Shown piece by piece: positions 48,001-60,905 of a stretch of DNA of 64,000 nt. The notes below the pieces were generated by a model, which worked only from the letters and a program-made list of their open reading frames with translations, made no database searches and was not told the DNA's origin. Source of the DNA: Synaphobranchus kaupii (Eukaryota; Chordata; Actinopteri; Anguilliformes; Synaphobranchidae). The stretch covers positions 10,206,345 to 10,270,344 of the forward strand of contig CM056391.1 in assembly GCA_029718625.1 (NCBI GenBank), written 5' to 3'. Made by a program: the position numbers and the translations under genes. The stretch's first letter is position 1. Each line of letters begins with the position of its first letter.

Positions 48001-49300
48001 CTTTTTTTTTTGTAAGCAGTAGTTTTAGTGATGCATGTACACGCTAAATCGATCTTTTATTCGACTCGATGTCCAAGTTGCCTGTGTCGTGCTTGACATT
48101 CAGCGCTGTCTTCAAGGATTTATGCCAATTGTCAGGCCCTCTCTTGAACACAATATAGTTTTTATTTTGCCGAGAGCGAGCGAGCGAGGGAGGGAGGGAG
48201 AGAGACTCATCATACAATGAGGCGTAAGCACTTCATAGCACAATACCAGCATAACGTCTGCCCAGGAAAGAAAGCCGAAAATACATCGAACCCCGACATT
48301 TATCTTTTCTTCCGTTTCATAATTCTGTTGTGGAGCGCCGGGGGGCGACTGTGGAGAAAGCGAGCTGTAGGAAGGGAGCATTTCCTGGGCAACTGCGAGG
48401 CACTTTCACTGCCAAGTTAGTTAGCGCTCCCGCGCTGCCAGGAGTCACTCTGGCTGCTGGTAAAAGCTTGTTATCTTCTAATCCGTGCTTATACCCCGGC
48501 TAGTCTGAATTACAGCATTACATGATTCAGTGAAAAATGTGGCATGGATTCAGGTTAGTCGCCATTAGGGTAGACGCGCGGCTCTCGCGGCCCGTCTTTC
48601 CCACTGGAATAAGCCCCTCCCACCTTCCTCATGTGAGCCCGTCCGCAGCGGGCTAGCTCCATGTGTCCTGGCTACGGCCGCCGCCATGATTACTAGCGTT
48701 TCACTGCAACACATGTACATTCCATTCCTGTGTGTTCAGTTACAATCTGCGCTGGCACGCGCGCAAACAGTCGTTATCATCATGGCTTTCTGCAAATCCT
48801 GGTGATTGGAGCAATCCTCATGGGTTCTCTTTTGTATTCCTTTAGTTATATTCTCTAAGAGGTCAGGCCTTCATTTGAGGATATCCTTCATACCCTTCAA
48901 AGACTGAAATCTAATGACAAATAAAGTGTAATAAAGTTTAGATGTCTTAATAGAGGTTCATGACGGTTGAAGCAGTAATATAAAGGCGATAACTGCTCTG
49001 TTTACTTCAGGCAGTTTTGCACGATTTAGTACAAGCAGCATAAAAACATTCAACATTTTGAAGGGGGAAGCGTCAGGTTTTTGAGGGGAAGTCATGAGGA
49101 GAGTCGCCCTCAGGGTCTCTCTGGAAGGCGCGTGAAGGCATTCCGCGCAGGCCGAGGTGGCGATCGAGCCCCAAAGTGAAACGCACTACCCTGAATAACC
49201 CCGGACTGACGGAATGAACAGTTGCAGAAGTGAAAGAGAGAGGGAATTCTCCTGGGCAGTAACCCAAACCCCCTCTGACCTCCCCGACCCCCCCCTGTCC
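48001..49300. other. Intronic sequence, no gene recognised
   Basis: Mostly single-copy, with a GAGCGAGGGAGG tract near 48175-48205. The part at about 48420-48800 is mixed-composition single-copy DNA that could be regulatory. Minus-strand open frames near 49073-49443 run through a C/G-rich region and are not supported. Confidence 0.45.
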
Positions 49301-49470
49301 CCCCCCCCCCCCCCGCCCCCCCCCAGAGGGAGGCACTGACAGAAGGAGGCCGGCCATTGGCCGAGGACCCCTGTCTCTTCAAAGCAAGAAACGGTGAGGC
49401 CTGGGTAACCAATCACGACTGATTGTTTTACCAGTGGGGGCATGGGGGGTTGGGGGGGGGGGGGGGGGTG
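49300..49470. repeat. C run and G run pair
   Basis: Poly-C at about 49300-49314 with further C at 49317-49324, and a 17-base G run at 49452-49468. Confidence 0.85.
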
Positions 49471-52160
49471 ACATCAATAGAGCCAACTGGCCAAACATTT
49501 GCCTGCTTTTTCCTTCGTGCTTATGGGCCCCTCTGTTCCTACAATCACCTCTCTCTGCACAGTTCTGAGCCGTTTTCCTGTGGTAAAAAAGCTGTTTAAA
49601 GAGCGCTCTCTGGAACTCACAATGAGGTGGCAAATGCTTTCCCTCAGACACTTTTCCCAGAATTGCTGTGTAATGCGTGTTAATGTGTGACTTAAAGTTC
49701 TGACCTTTCTGTCAGAGCTGTGTTCCACTATGACAGAGAGGGTACGTTCATATATAATAAGCACCTTTATAAGAACACATGAACTTAAACAAAGTCTGTT
49801 TAGGCTTTTCCTTTTGTCTGGAGACTATCTAGCCAGTGCCAAGCCTGGTCTTCAACTCGCCAACGGTCAGTGCTAGCATATACAGTATATTAGCCCTCGT
49901 TTTTGCTCTTGCTATTGCTAGTTGCTACTGCGCTGTGTCGTTCTGCGGGAGCACACTAACTGTATTTACCCGTCTGCAGCGTGATCAGCATTGTGTGAGA
50001 AGTCCAAGCCCATTATCATCACGGTAATGGGATGCAAGACAGGCCCAAATCTCCACTGGAGAATAGGATCAGCTGTAAGCCCCCCTGAGCTGATTAATAC
50101 CCAGAAAACTTTTCTGCGGGCCTGCTCCGTGCCTGCGCACTGCGCTCCACGTAAAACCCATTTTCTTTAAGCGTAATCTGTATTCTATTCTTTTTTTTGA
50201 AGGTGTGGGGAGGTGGGACTCCACTTGTGAATTCTCTATTTTTGTTTATTTTTAAAAATGTTCTTTAAAGACCCGCTCTGGCAAGGCTTGGCGCACGGCG
50301 GGAAAGGGGGAAAATACCGTCGCGGAAACGGCTCTGCTCTCCAGCGGACATGTCATCTGCTTCTGTTTTATCCCCACTAATTAATAGGAATCTTTGTTAT
50401 AATGATCTGTGGCGTAAGCCCTTGACTCCATGCATATGCAATAAAGCCGGAGAAGCCAGTAGCCCTTTTTTTTTTTCTTCTATTTCTTGGCTGACGGCCG
50501 AGGTGAACCTGCAGGTTTTGAACCGCGCTTCAAACGCTTAGCCCCTCCCTTCTCCTCTCCTTCCCTGTCAGTCCCTCCGGCGGTGTGTACTGGCCGAACA
50601 TCAGTCAAACTCTGTTTTTCTTCCCTTCTTTTCCCCCTCTCTTTCCTCGTTTCTTTCTTTCTTCCTTCAGTAACGTGAGCCACGGTAACGGGGTCCACCT
50701 ACCTTTGATTCCAACAACCTGCTCGATCTGGCGAAAAGTGATATGTTTAATCACGGCGCGATGTAAGAGCGTGGATGTGTGTGTGTGTGTGTGTGCGCGC
50801 ACTGCCGGGCCCGGGAATAGAGCCGTTCGCTGGGTTTGGTATTTTTGTTTGAGTAGGTAATGGGGTGAGGGTGGGTGTGTGGGGGGGGGGGGAGGGGGGT
50901 ACAGAGAGTCTGGGTGGGGGGCCGGGGTGCGCTTAGGAGACACAAGTTGGAATGGCTTGTTAGGACACACGATCAAAAAGCCGCTCTCTTGCTCTCTGCC
51001 AATCAAAGCTCCCGGTGCTCGGCGCGGCAGACGTTAAATAGATTTGCCGGCTGTACACTGCGGGCGCTCTGCCAGCCTGCCATGTGAACTATCACAAAAA
51101 AATAGCGGGTGCTCTGCACTTCCCCTCACCCATCACTGCTAGCATTAAACCCCCTTTAATATCGACACTTCACCCCTTATAATACACCACCTATGCACCC
51201 GAGGACACCAACCTCAATGCTTAGAGGTCTTTGTACTCTAATACTGAATAATATCTATAGTAGTAATAATAATATAATTTTGTGTTGGCGGTTAATAACG
51301 GTAAATGCAGGCGTGTCCGCTGGCGGAGAAGCTCGTCCTGTTCGGGATGACAAAACGAGCAGCTGCCCTGCTCAATGCGCCATTCTTCCCATGAGCCGGT
51401 ATCACCTTCCCCCGCGCGCTCGCATTCTTAACTCGTCCACACCGGCAACTGCTCCGGAACATCTTCTCCGGGGGCTCAGCTGTTGACTCTGTCCTGCGAT
51501 GTCTGCCGGCCCACAACGCCCCCATTGTGTCACTTTCTCACGCACCGCGCCGGAACACCCCCCCCCCCCCCGACCCCCCCTCCACAGGAGGAAACTAGTT
51601 GTCTGTGAGACAAATCACATCCAGGGTGCAACCCCCCCAACTCCCAAAAAAAAAAAAAAAAGACAGAGGCCTGTTTGTGGACTGTGCCACAATGTAGGTG
51701 CATCTCATCACCAGTCTCTGAAGATTTGGAATACGCTCCCCCTGATTTCTCAATGCTGATAGAGACAAAATGGGGGGTGGTCAGTTTCCCATTCAAAGTC
51801 CTTCAGAGTATGCGAGTATTCTCCTGAAACGCTTTTTTGAGAAGGGGCACTGTGTTACTTGTGGGTCTGGAGGGAGGGGTGGGGGTTTAAAAGGGACTCG
51901 GGAAATAGCAGGGGGGGGGGTTGTTATATTTGCAACGGTGTTTAATTGGACTTGGTATCTGCTTTGACCCCTCTGTATCCGGTTAGTACAGTGAGAGCGA
52001 AATGCTGACACACAAGAAAACAGGGCTCCATTAATGGCCCTAAATCTGTCATTGTGCTATGGAGCGCTGGCTCTGGAAATAGCCGGGGCTCTTTTTGTAA
52101 ATTAAAATCAGCGTGAACCGGAACAGATGTTGACGTGCTTTACTTTATCTACTGAGATCG
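49471..52160. other. Intronic sequence with homopolymer and pyrimidine tracts
   Basis: Includes a pyrimidine-rich tract ending in CAG near 50610-50670, a GT run near 50777-50796, G-rich sequence at 50880-50900, a C run near 51559-51570 and an A run at 51645-51661. No open frame here resembles a known protein. Confidence 0.5.
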
Positions 52161-52260
52161 GGTGATGTGGGGGGTTGGGGGAGGGGGGGGCTGGGCAGGC
52201 GGCCAACGACGGCTCCGGCGGCAGGGGGGGGGGGGGGGGGGGGTGGGGTTGGGAGGGGAC
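52161..52260. repeat. G-rich tract with 20-base G run
   Basis: G run at 52224-52243 inside a G-rich stretch. Confidence 0.85.
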
Positions 52261-52589
52261 CTGCACACCTCAGAACAGGTGGGCGTGCAGGGTTACACGA
52301 CGGCACACTGCTGGCACCTCAGGTTTGACCCCCCCTCACCCCCGTACTGTCTACGCTCATACCAAACAAGAGGTGGGGGGCAGCGGTCATCTGACTGGGA
52401 TGAAAATAGTTCCACTGTAACCAACACCCAGCCCACAACCATCTGATCTGGGTTACTAATGATTTTAGGGGACATGCCGCGGCTTGTTTTCCTACGCTTC
52501 AAGCGTGCGGGCCGTACCGTTGGGAAGCAAGTTAACACGAGGGAGCGTTTCCTCATCAACACTCGCACCGTACCCCCATTAACATATTA

Positions 52590-53040
52590 GCATTGTGTTG
52601 CACGCGAATATTCCAGGTTAAATTTCGATGTTGGTGTCTTTTTTGCGAAGAGCCTCTTTAATCCTATAAGATAAAACAAACATCTCTTCCCACACTTTTT
52701 TTTTTTTGTAATACCTCTTCACGTGTGCCAAGAGCTGAAATGAGGATGTCAGGAGAAACAGATAGAGACGTGTTTTATTGCTCCGCAAAGCTCCGGCGCT
52801 GATGATCACAATTACTTGAGGGACAGCCATCTCTCCTTGGGAGTGGCCCCCTGTATAATTTTGAGTCAGCGGGGATGGAGTGGCTAATGTGCTTTAAGGC
52901 CTCTCCATGCATCGCGCGTCGCATAGCTTCGGTGATTGATTAAAGTTATTAGTTACTCTTTTAATTAATGACGGCGGAGCCTCGGCTGTTTCCATAATTC
53001 CGGCGCATCTCACCAAAGTGTCGCGTTAACGGACGCGGGA
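52590..53040. promoter_or_regulatory. Candidate conserved non-coding element
   Basis: Single-copy block with GGTGATTGATTAAAG near 52931, TATTAGTTACTCTTTTAATT near 52948, TTTCCATAATTCCGGCGC near 52990 and GCCCCCTGTATAATTTTGAG near 52845. No long open frame in good context. Enhancer-like by texture only. Confidence 0.35.
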
Positions 53041-53295
53041 GGCCGAGGCCGTCTCGTGTCTCTTTCTCGTTCGCTCGCTCGTTTGCTCTCTCTCTTTATT
53101 TTCTAGTGCCTTTCCTCGCCGCGCCGTTCAGGGCCGGCCGGCCCTTCTGGAGAGCATAAGCGGCGGTCTGATGAATCCTCTGGGGGGGCGAAGCGCAGTC
53201 CCGCTGCACTCCTAAGACACGTTTGAGGGAATCCGCTTTTGTTTCCTGTGAAAGTGGCTCGGGCTCGGGCGCAGCGCTCTGCGGCTCGGGCGCCG

Positions 53296-53510
53296 GGGAC
53301 AGAAAGAGAGAGGGAGAAGAAAGAGAGAGAGAGAGAGACAGAGAGTGAGAGAGAAGAGAGTAAGTGAGACGGATAGAGAGAGAGCGAGAAGAAAGAGGGA
53401 GACAGTGAGTGAGAGAGAAGAGAGTGAGTGAGAGAGAGAAGTGAGACAGAGAGAGAGAGAGAGAGAAGAGAGAGGAGAGAGGAGCAGAGAGAGAGGGGGG
53501 GGGATGTACA
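53296..53510. repeat. GA-rich microsatellite
   Basis: GAGA runs with AGAAGA, GTGAGT and ACAGAG interruptions over about 210 bp. Minus-strand open frames of 116-161 codons are Ser-Leu artefacts. Confidence 0.95.
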
Positions 53511-54149
53511 AAAGCAAATACGACACCCGTCGCTGGAGGACCCTGGCGAAACAATGGGCCATTGAAGCACGGAGCTGACAACCAGGGGGGGGGACTTCCT
53601 GGAACTCGCGAGCCTTAACCTTTTAAAGTTCTATGGTTACGTGGCCACTCAGATCCATCTCCCCTCGCCAGCCCGGCTAGATAAAGGGCTTTTGTTTTAT
53701 TTTTTATTTTTTACATCCCTATGAGAAAGATAGAACAATTCAGCGAGCGAAAAGGGTTCACAGGCGAAGCACGTCGGCGCTGGTGACGACAAGCGCGTCT
53801 CCGACACAGGCCCCTGCTTTATTGTTTCTTTCATAGGGATTTTTTTTTCTCCCCCTGTTAATAAACGTTACGTTCCCCTCCTGGTCACAAGGCCGTGGTT
53901 CATACGTGCACATTCTATGCATTTATTTTAAGTGCTGTGTGTGTTTGTGTGAGCGTGTGCACGTTTTTTGTGCGTGTTCCCGTGTGTGTGTGGTAAACGA
54001 GCGCTGTTGTTCGTTCGGCGAGGTACGCTTTTTAGTCGAACGCCAAACAGAGAACGGAGGACGGCGTCTAAAAATAGTGACCTTTGGACCTGGAGTCCTC
54101 GGAGCAGGTGGGCGCGCGAATCATGAACTCTGACATGCATGTAAACAGA
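53511..54149. other. Intronic sequence without recognisable gene
   Basis: Mixed-composition sequence with a short G run near 53586 and a GT-rich patch near 53936-53992. No gene seen. Confidence 0.5.
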
Positions 54150-55180
54150 CCCCGCTGCACGGGACCATAAACAAATTTAATTGCTGCACTGGAGAAAGTG
54201 AGAATGTCAAAGATTGCAGCAGAGCATACTGCCATACCACCCTAATTAGACAAATGAATCACAAACAAATTAAGCTTAGGAAGAAAAAAAAGAAAATGTT
54301 TTCTCCTGTTTTTCCTCTTTCCTTTTACAAAAACATTATATTTTAGAATGTTTTACATTCACAGCGAAAGGTTGTAAGGCAGCACGCGTCTATATTAGGT
54401 TGCAATAATATATAAGCATTGAGTTTGCTGATAATGACCTCTGTAAATAAGGTTACTGTTATCCACTGCATATGATCTTTACATATCTTTGTTTTTTTCA
54501 TTGTACAAATTATCCAGGATAGAATTATCCACAGTTTTAAATCGGGGGGATTTTATTAACTGGTAATATCAGGGACACACACTGTCAGGCATTAATGCAC
54601 TGTGACAACGAATCCTTCACACTGTTCAAAGTAGCGCTGGATCAACAGCAGAATTCCACGTTTCAGCACTCGGTATGCCGAAGCCCTGGTAGAGCATTCC
54701 CGCATGTGCATTCCTGTCGGATCATCCCAAGTGTCAAGAGTTGCCCCGCGTTCATAATGAATTAAAAGTTTGGGTGACTGTACAGCAACCCGTTGGGCTT
54801 CCCGGTAAATTTTAATCTATTCATGTGGATCCTATTAGTGGCTCTTTTTGTCCGTGCTCTGTCTTCGGCACCCATTAATTTGGTAAATCGGGAGCAGGCA
54901 GCCGATGATCTCTGTTAGCCACATTATCCTCACACTTCTATTCATTTAACATAGATGAATAAATGTGAATGTTTTTAGAGCATTGATTAGCTGTGGGAGT
55001 TTATGTCTGACAGTTAGATTGCAGGGTACCCAACAAAAATAATAGCTCCTCTGTAAGGTACCCAGTAATTTAATTCCCGCGTGAAATTATAATTTATTAC
55101 AGTGTGTGGGCCCTAATGATTACCGACATCAAATGGAAATTATAAATTAAAATTAAGTCCACATATCTCTCCTAATGCTC
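54150..55180. promoter_or_regulatory. Long candidate conserved non-coding element
   Basis: About 1 kb almost free of simple repeats, with many ATTA/TAAT cores: ACAAATTTAATTGCTGCAC near 54171, CACCCTAATTAGACAAATGA near 54238, ATAATGAATTAAAAGTTTG near 54752, CACCCATTAATTTGGTAAAT near 54870 and CCCTAATGATTACCGAC near 55110. It also contains ACAAT-type Sox cores, such as the AACAAT reverse motif near 54529. No coding signal. The best enhancer-like block in the window by texture, but conservation is untested. Confidence 0.4.
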
Positions 55181-55615
55181 GTCTTTCGCAAGTGCTGAAA
55201 ACCTCATCAGGACCCGCTGAAGTTTCGCGTGAGGTGTCAGACCCCGCACCCCCGCCCCCCCCCCACACATATTTTTACTTTTCATTTATTTATCTCGTAG
55301 GAGACTCTGGGTTTTTTTATTTTTTCTTGTTCTCTAGTGTTTCACATCAATTCAGGGTTCTCGCCGTGCGTTCACCTGTTCCGATTGGATTTGGGAAAGA
55401 TTTTTTCCCCCTCTCTGTCTCTCGTTCTGTAGACTTGAATATATATATATATTTTTTCTCCATTTTTCCAAACCCTAATTACCAGTATCAGAGATGAAGA
55501 GTAGCATATAATTCAAGTGGCTGGGTGGATTACGGCCAATCAAAGGTTTGCTCTTGTCATCCAAGCATTAAATGGCCCCGGTTTTTAAGAGTGACCTTGG
55601 GGGGAGGGGGATAGC
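55181..55615. other. Intronic sequence without recognisable gene
   Basis: Contains a C run near 55250-55264 and an AT dinucleotide run near 55439-55451. No gene seen. Confidence 0.5.
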
Positions 55616-55634
55616 GGGGGGGGGGGGGGGGGGG
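55616..55634. repeat. Poly-G run (19 bases)
   Basis: Uninterrupted G homopolymer. Confidence 0.9.
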
Positions 55635-55932
55635 CAGAGCTGCGCAGCGGCTGCGACCAGCTGCGCATATGTCCCCCATCGGGGTACAATCGCTCGCAGT
55701 CCCTGCCCCCCCCCACACACCTCAGGCTCGGACATATGCTCTGCTTTATTTCATTCTTCTGACATTAATCCTGTTCACCAGCTGTTCTGCCAGCTGCCTT
55801 TCGGGGGCTTTAGAGGAGATGGCAGTTCGGTGGGCTCTGAATACAGGCTTATTTTGGCTCCTTGTATGCCCTCCATAAGTTTTGATTGGATTTTTTTTTT
55901 GCTCTTCCCTTTCCAGGTTCAGTGATTTGTGT

Positions 55933-56070
<138 letters not shown>

Positions 56071-56155
56071 GCTCTGGCTGTCTCCTTCATTCACACTTTT
56101 CAGGTTTCATAAGATGCGTACGCTCCTCCTTTTTCTTTCTTTCTTTCTTTCTTTC

Positions 56156-56990
56156 TGTCTCCCTCCCTCTTTTCTGCGGCTGTCCTTCATCCCTCTCTTT
56201 TTCTCCTCCGCCATCCCATGGACAGAGGGGGCCACTGGGCAGGTCTTAATCTCCGGTCCCGAATCCCGAGTCCCGCCGACGGTGTCACCGGCGAGCGCTG
56301 TGCCGTTCGGCCCGTCTCTGCGTCCGTTCTGATTTATAATTCAGCACCTTCAGCCGCTCCGCGCACTCTTTCATCTGGTCTCCGCGCCTCCCACGGCCAG
56401 CGACCTGGTCAGGAGAGGGGTGCTGATATCAGGGTGATGGGAAGATGGGGGTCCCCCATCATCCTGGCCCACTTCACTAGCCAGACGTAGCCCCCAGACA
56501 GGGCCGAGTACCCACCCCTCCCTTATCAAAAGAGAGACTACAGCTGCACGTCTAGAATTTTTATACAAGCCTTTCATAAAGTGCATTTTATAAAACCGTT
56601 GGCTCTCGCATAGAGACCTGGTACATTTGAAAAAAGTAAGCCTCCCTTCACTCGAATGGCAATGGTGTCGTTTCATTGGTTGACTTAAACAGTCTTTTTT
56701 TTTTATTTTAAATTTTTTTTATTTGGTGACTCAATTTACCTGGCCGTGTTCATTAACATTTACATTAATTATGCTGTCAGTTGGAATTTCCGTGTGCTTC
56801 CTCTGTCAGCTGGGGTGAAGGATTGCCCATCGCCCGTGCGCTGGCTTGCGTGAATTGATCATTGGCGGGGTTGAATAATTCAGGGCCGATTGCTCCGGGG
56901 CGTGTGAAGTAAAATGGATTGTGAGGGGGGGAGGCCATTTGTTGAGTTGGCCTGGCCCTGCTCTGGAGGTGAAGCCTCATGGGACCGGTT
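56156..56990. other. Intronic sequence with a candidate conserved block
   Basis: About 56700-56900 holds CATTAACATTTACATTAATT near 56751 and GGGTTGAATAATTCAGG near 56868, suggesting regulatory DNA. The remainder shows no recognisable gene. Confidence 0.4.
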
Positions 56991-57360
56991 AATGCACGGG
57001 AGGCTCGCGAACACGTGTCGCCTCAGAGAGGTCAGCTTCCTCCTACGGGCTGCAGTTCCTTGGAAACGCAGAGTCGCCGTGGCCGGCTTAGCGTTGCCCG
57101 GCCGGGCCGGGCCGGCTAAACCAGGAGAGTCCTCGTTACCCAGACGACGTGCGCCCAGCCTGTCTGGACACCGTTCTCCTCGCACAGGGCCGGGCTCTAG
57201 CAGCCAGGTAGCCTCTCGCTATGGAGGCGCGGAACCTCCCGGAACATACGGCCGTCGCACCGCGTGACCCGGGGTAGGGGGGGGGGGGCTCTTTGTCCGG
57301 GCCGCCGGCGGCGAGCGCCGAACCGGCGCTCTGTTCTATTTATACCTGCTGTTCTGAGCT
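56990..57360. promoter_or_regulatory. CpG-rich block
   Basis: Dense GC/CpG sequence including GCCCGGCCGGGCCGGGCCGG near 57097 and GCCGCCGGCGGCGAGCGCCG near 57301, followed by a TATA-like CTATTTATACC at 57337. Open frames on both strands are high-GC by-products and resemble no known protein. It could be a CpG island or an internal promoter; nothing decisive is seen. Confidence 0.3.
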
Positions 57361-58130
57361 GCTTTTGACAAGCCGAGCTCGCGGCACGCAGGAGAGCCTA
57401 CAGGTGACTAACAGGGACTGCTCACTAAGTGGAATAATGAACAGTATTACGTGTCAATTAAATCAAGCCCAGCCCCGAGGTGCAGGTGCTCCACAATGTA
57501 CTGACATATTTCAAGGACCTGTGCCTCTTCACCCATGCATACCAACAGCCGCATTTGCATGTTAAAGAGCTGAAATTATTTAACTGAAGCAAAAAAAAAA
57601 AGAAAAAAAAAAGCCTTGTGGAAATGATGGAGGTTATTAAAACTGTTGACAAGGAGAGAAGGTAATTGCCTGAAAATGAGTGCCGGCGTTCCGTTGTACG
57701 CGGAAAATGTTTTTTTTTCTCCCTCCCTCCTTCTCCTTCTTCTTCTTCTTCTCCTTCTCCTTCTCCTCTCCGCACACATTGTGCTGCGTCGGCCGGGTGT
57801 GTAACCTATTACGTTTAGATTGCTCCCTTGCAATTAGTGCCCTTTTTGTCCTCACATCAATAACGTGGTGATTATGGATGCTTTTCGGGAACATTTGGCA
57901 CATCCAGCGGCTGTTGTCTCTGGGGCCGCTGACGGGATGACAAAACACGTTCCCTTGTGTTGTTTCCCCCTTTCAGTTTTTTGATTCTTGTAATTATTGT
58001 GTTTTATTTGGCGCGATGGCGTCTTGTTTTAGCGCCTCTGTGATTAAGACATTCAGAAGATGGCGCGAGAAGCCGGGCCTTTGTACGCTCCGCGTCTCTG
58101 GTTTGTTTTTGTAAAAAAATAAAAAAAATT
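57361..58130. promoter_or_regulatory. Candidate conserved non-coding block
   Basis: Contains GTGTCAATTAAATCAAGC near 57451, an octamer ATTTGCAT at 57553 next to GTTAAAGAGCTGAAATTATT, and a CTT-rich tract at 57719-57768. No coding signal. Regulatory role inferred. Confidence 0.25.
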
Positions 58131-60830
58131 TAAAAAAAAAGAGAGATAGAGAGAGAGAGACACGAACGATTCTGTGAGGGGAGAGACCGTGTATCTGGAA
58201 AGCAGCCAGTTCCTGATTTTAAAACCTGAACTTGAAGTATGCGCGTCTTCCTTATCTCTCTCGCGTTTTTTTTTCGTTTTTTTTTTGCGCCGGAAAATGC
58301 GGGCGACGTGGTCCCCTACAGAAACGCGTCGCATAACTCCTGAGAAACGAGTGGGAAGGATATCTCAAAATGAGCTTGCTCTCTTCTCCAATTGAACAGG
58401 AGGTACTTTACACTCTTGACCTTGAGAGCTTTTCTCCCCGCACGACTTATTTCTTTCCTAATATTGCTGAAGATGTCGCGCTTGAAAGTGTTTCGAAGAT
58501 AATTATTAACCTAACGCCCCGCGCTGTAGGAGTGTGTGCTCCAACTGAGGGGCCTACCTAAAGCCTCGATAATCTTTCTGCTTAAAAAAGGGAAAAAGAG
58601 AGAGTTAAGCTTATTCAGACATTTTTTGAAAGAAGAACTACAAAGCGGTTCTCTGTGCAATCACAATATGCTTTGCGATTATTTTGTACACCACTTAAAT
58701 AAATATTCCTTCCCTCTTCCTCTTGTTCATTCACACTTAATGCTTAATATCTACGGGGGGAAAGCTTTTTTAATTTGGTGTTAGTCGATCGTTGATTAGA
58801 TAATCAGGCCTTTCCATAGCAGATTGTCGGCTGAGATACGGACCCGTTTCTGAGGGGAGTTTCCTGATTGGCGCCCGAGTGAGTGATGACACTAGTGACC
58901 GGGAAGGGATTGGGCGTGGAGGGTCGGGAGGTTCCCGCGCTGCTGGTATTGCGCGCCTTACAGCCACATAACTGCGCTTTGATTCTGAGGAGGCACAAGG
59001 GCAGGCATTGTGGGAGTATGAGCGCGATATGAAGCGGGGAGGACAGCGGGCGGTGGCGGGCGCAGCCCAGGTATCCTGACTGGCACAGTGCCCCTGGTCC
59101 CGCGGGTGTGAGGATGGATGGATGAGGAGGAAGAGCTGCTTCCTGTTTCTTTTTCTTTTTTTTTGGGAGGGGGGGGTGCGCTACAATAGCAGCACGAGTG
59201 CGGGAGATGCTGGCAGATGTCCTGGCAAAGGTCCACGTGGTACGGTTCAGAGGGTGCAGCAGTGCACTCACAAAAGCTACTGAAACACTGGACTAGGTGG
59301 TGAGATAGAGCTGCTGACTGTTAGAACAGAGAGCCCTCCATGTGCTATTTTTTTTTTTTTTAATTAACGTTGAGTTTAGACACTTTTCTTTACAACCGTG
59401 CTACTAATTGAATCATTTTTATTTATTTATTTTTCCCTATGGTTATGTGTCACACTTATTGTGCACCAGTGTCATACTCAAGTGTTTTCAGGTATTATTG
59501 AAGTGTATATATTGTACAGGGTATTTCTATGAGCCCCCTATATCTCAACCTCCTGGGGTTCCTTTTAGCTGCCAGAGCGTTTACCTGTACAGTGAGATTG
59601 CATTATCTTCAGCACACAACTTGCACAATTGGCTCTGTTTGTATTAGTGGTAGCAACCAGCCTCCTTTTTCTTTTTATGTTAGCACAAGCCGCTTCAGAA
59701 AAAAAAAAGTTGCTTTGCTTAGTAACAAAGGCTGTCATGCTGCGGTCTTTGACTCCGTTTAATGACACAAACATCACTAGTCCCCTAGCAGTTCATAGGG
59801 GTGCAGCGGCTAGCTCGTATTTTACATTTCTTGAGCAGGCAGATATGGTTAGCCAGACTGGACCCGGGAAAGCAGCTTTTATGAAACCTTTTTCATTTTT
59901 AACAAGGTGCCGTACGTCTATTACACGTGTTTAATCTGTTGCGGGTCCATTTCAACCTGCCATTCCTGATTTGTCATTCGAATGAAATACAGATAGCATT
60001 TTGGCGGAGGACGGTGCTTAGATTATGTCATTTGGAGTTCATGTGCCGTTTCAAATTGAAATGGATATGATTTTTTTGTGCTCACTGGTGTGTTGTGTGT
60101 CTTTCATTTTTCCCTTCAGTGACTTTGACTTTGCTGTGGCTTTTTGGATCAAGCTCTGATTGTACGATCTGTTTATGCCCGTAATAAACCTTTCAAACGA
60201 GCCGTTTTGAATAATAAAAAAAAAAAGTCTGCATTTCTCATGGTGCGGTGCGTTGGAAAGTGCTTTACATCCGGTGCTGGCGGTTTATTAAGTTGTTTAT
60301 CACAACAACGCGGGCCGTAAAATGGAGAATTGTCGCCGCGAGCTCGTAATCAGAGATCCCCTTTCCCGCTCCGGGGTTAGGTAGGTGAAGCCCGCCAGTG
60401 TCAAGTGGGATTGTCAACGCTTGCCTGCCTCTCAGTGCTACACAGTTGTGCTTTCTGTTAAACATTTGATTTTGGCACAGTGAGCAGCCAGGTGATGAAT
60501 CCTGTGTTTATACCGAACACAGTTCCAGAAAATTCAGCGTCTGAAGATTTACGATGACAATTAGCTCTGTATTTATGTGTCGGGGAGACTACCATAACCC
60601 AGCCAGTGTATCTCCTGCAGCTTACGGTGTCTGTATTCCGCCCCCTCGGGTTTAGCTACAGTGTAAAGATGATGTGATAGCGTCTGTGACAAGCTGCTGG
60701 CGTGCCATAGGCCATAGATTATGAAGGGGGATATGGATATCCACAGTGGAGATGTCATCTGCGATTAATGTTTAAAAGCGGAATCAAGCTTCATTGAAAT
60801 GCACTGCTTTGTCTGGTCCTTGGTGCGAGA
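58131..60830. other. Intronic sequence without recognisable gene
   Basis: Single-copy DNA with short GA and poly-T patches (58140-58160, 59348-59361). The 155-codon minus-strand frame at 58804-59271 and the 101-codon plus-strand frame at 59629-59934 lack recognisable domains and splice support. No gene called. Confidence 0.5.
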
Positions 60831-60837
60831 CCCCACC

Positions 60838-60905
60838 TTTCTCTCCCCCTCCCTTTCTCTCCCCCTCCCTTTCTCTCCCCCTCCCTTTCTCTCCCCCTCT
60901 CTCCA
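60838..60905. repeat. 16-bp C/T minisatellite, about 4 copies
   Basis: Units of CTCTCCCCCTCCCTTT repeat head to tail at 16-bp spacing from about 60841. Confidence 0.9.

Noticed and set aside
50610..50700. Strong pyrimidine tract ending in CAG, a possible exon start
   Set aside because: The tract looks like simple C/T-rich repeat. The following sequence gives no recognisable open exon or donor that fits the sox6 phase.
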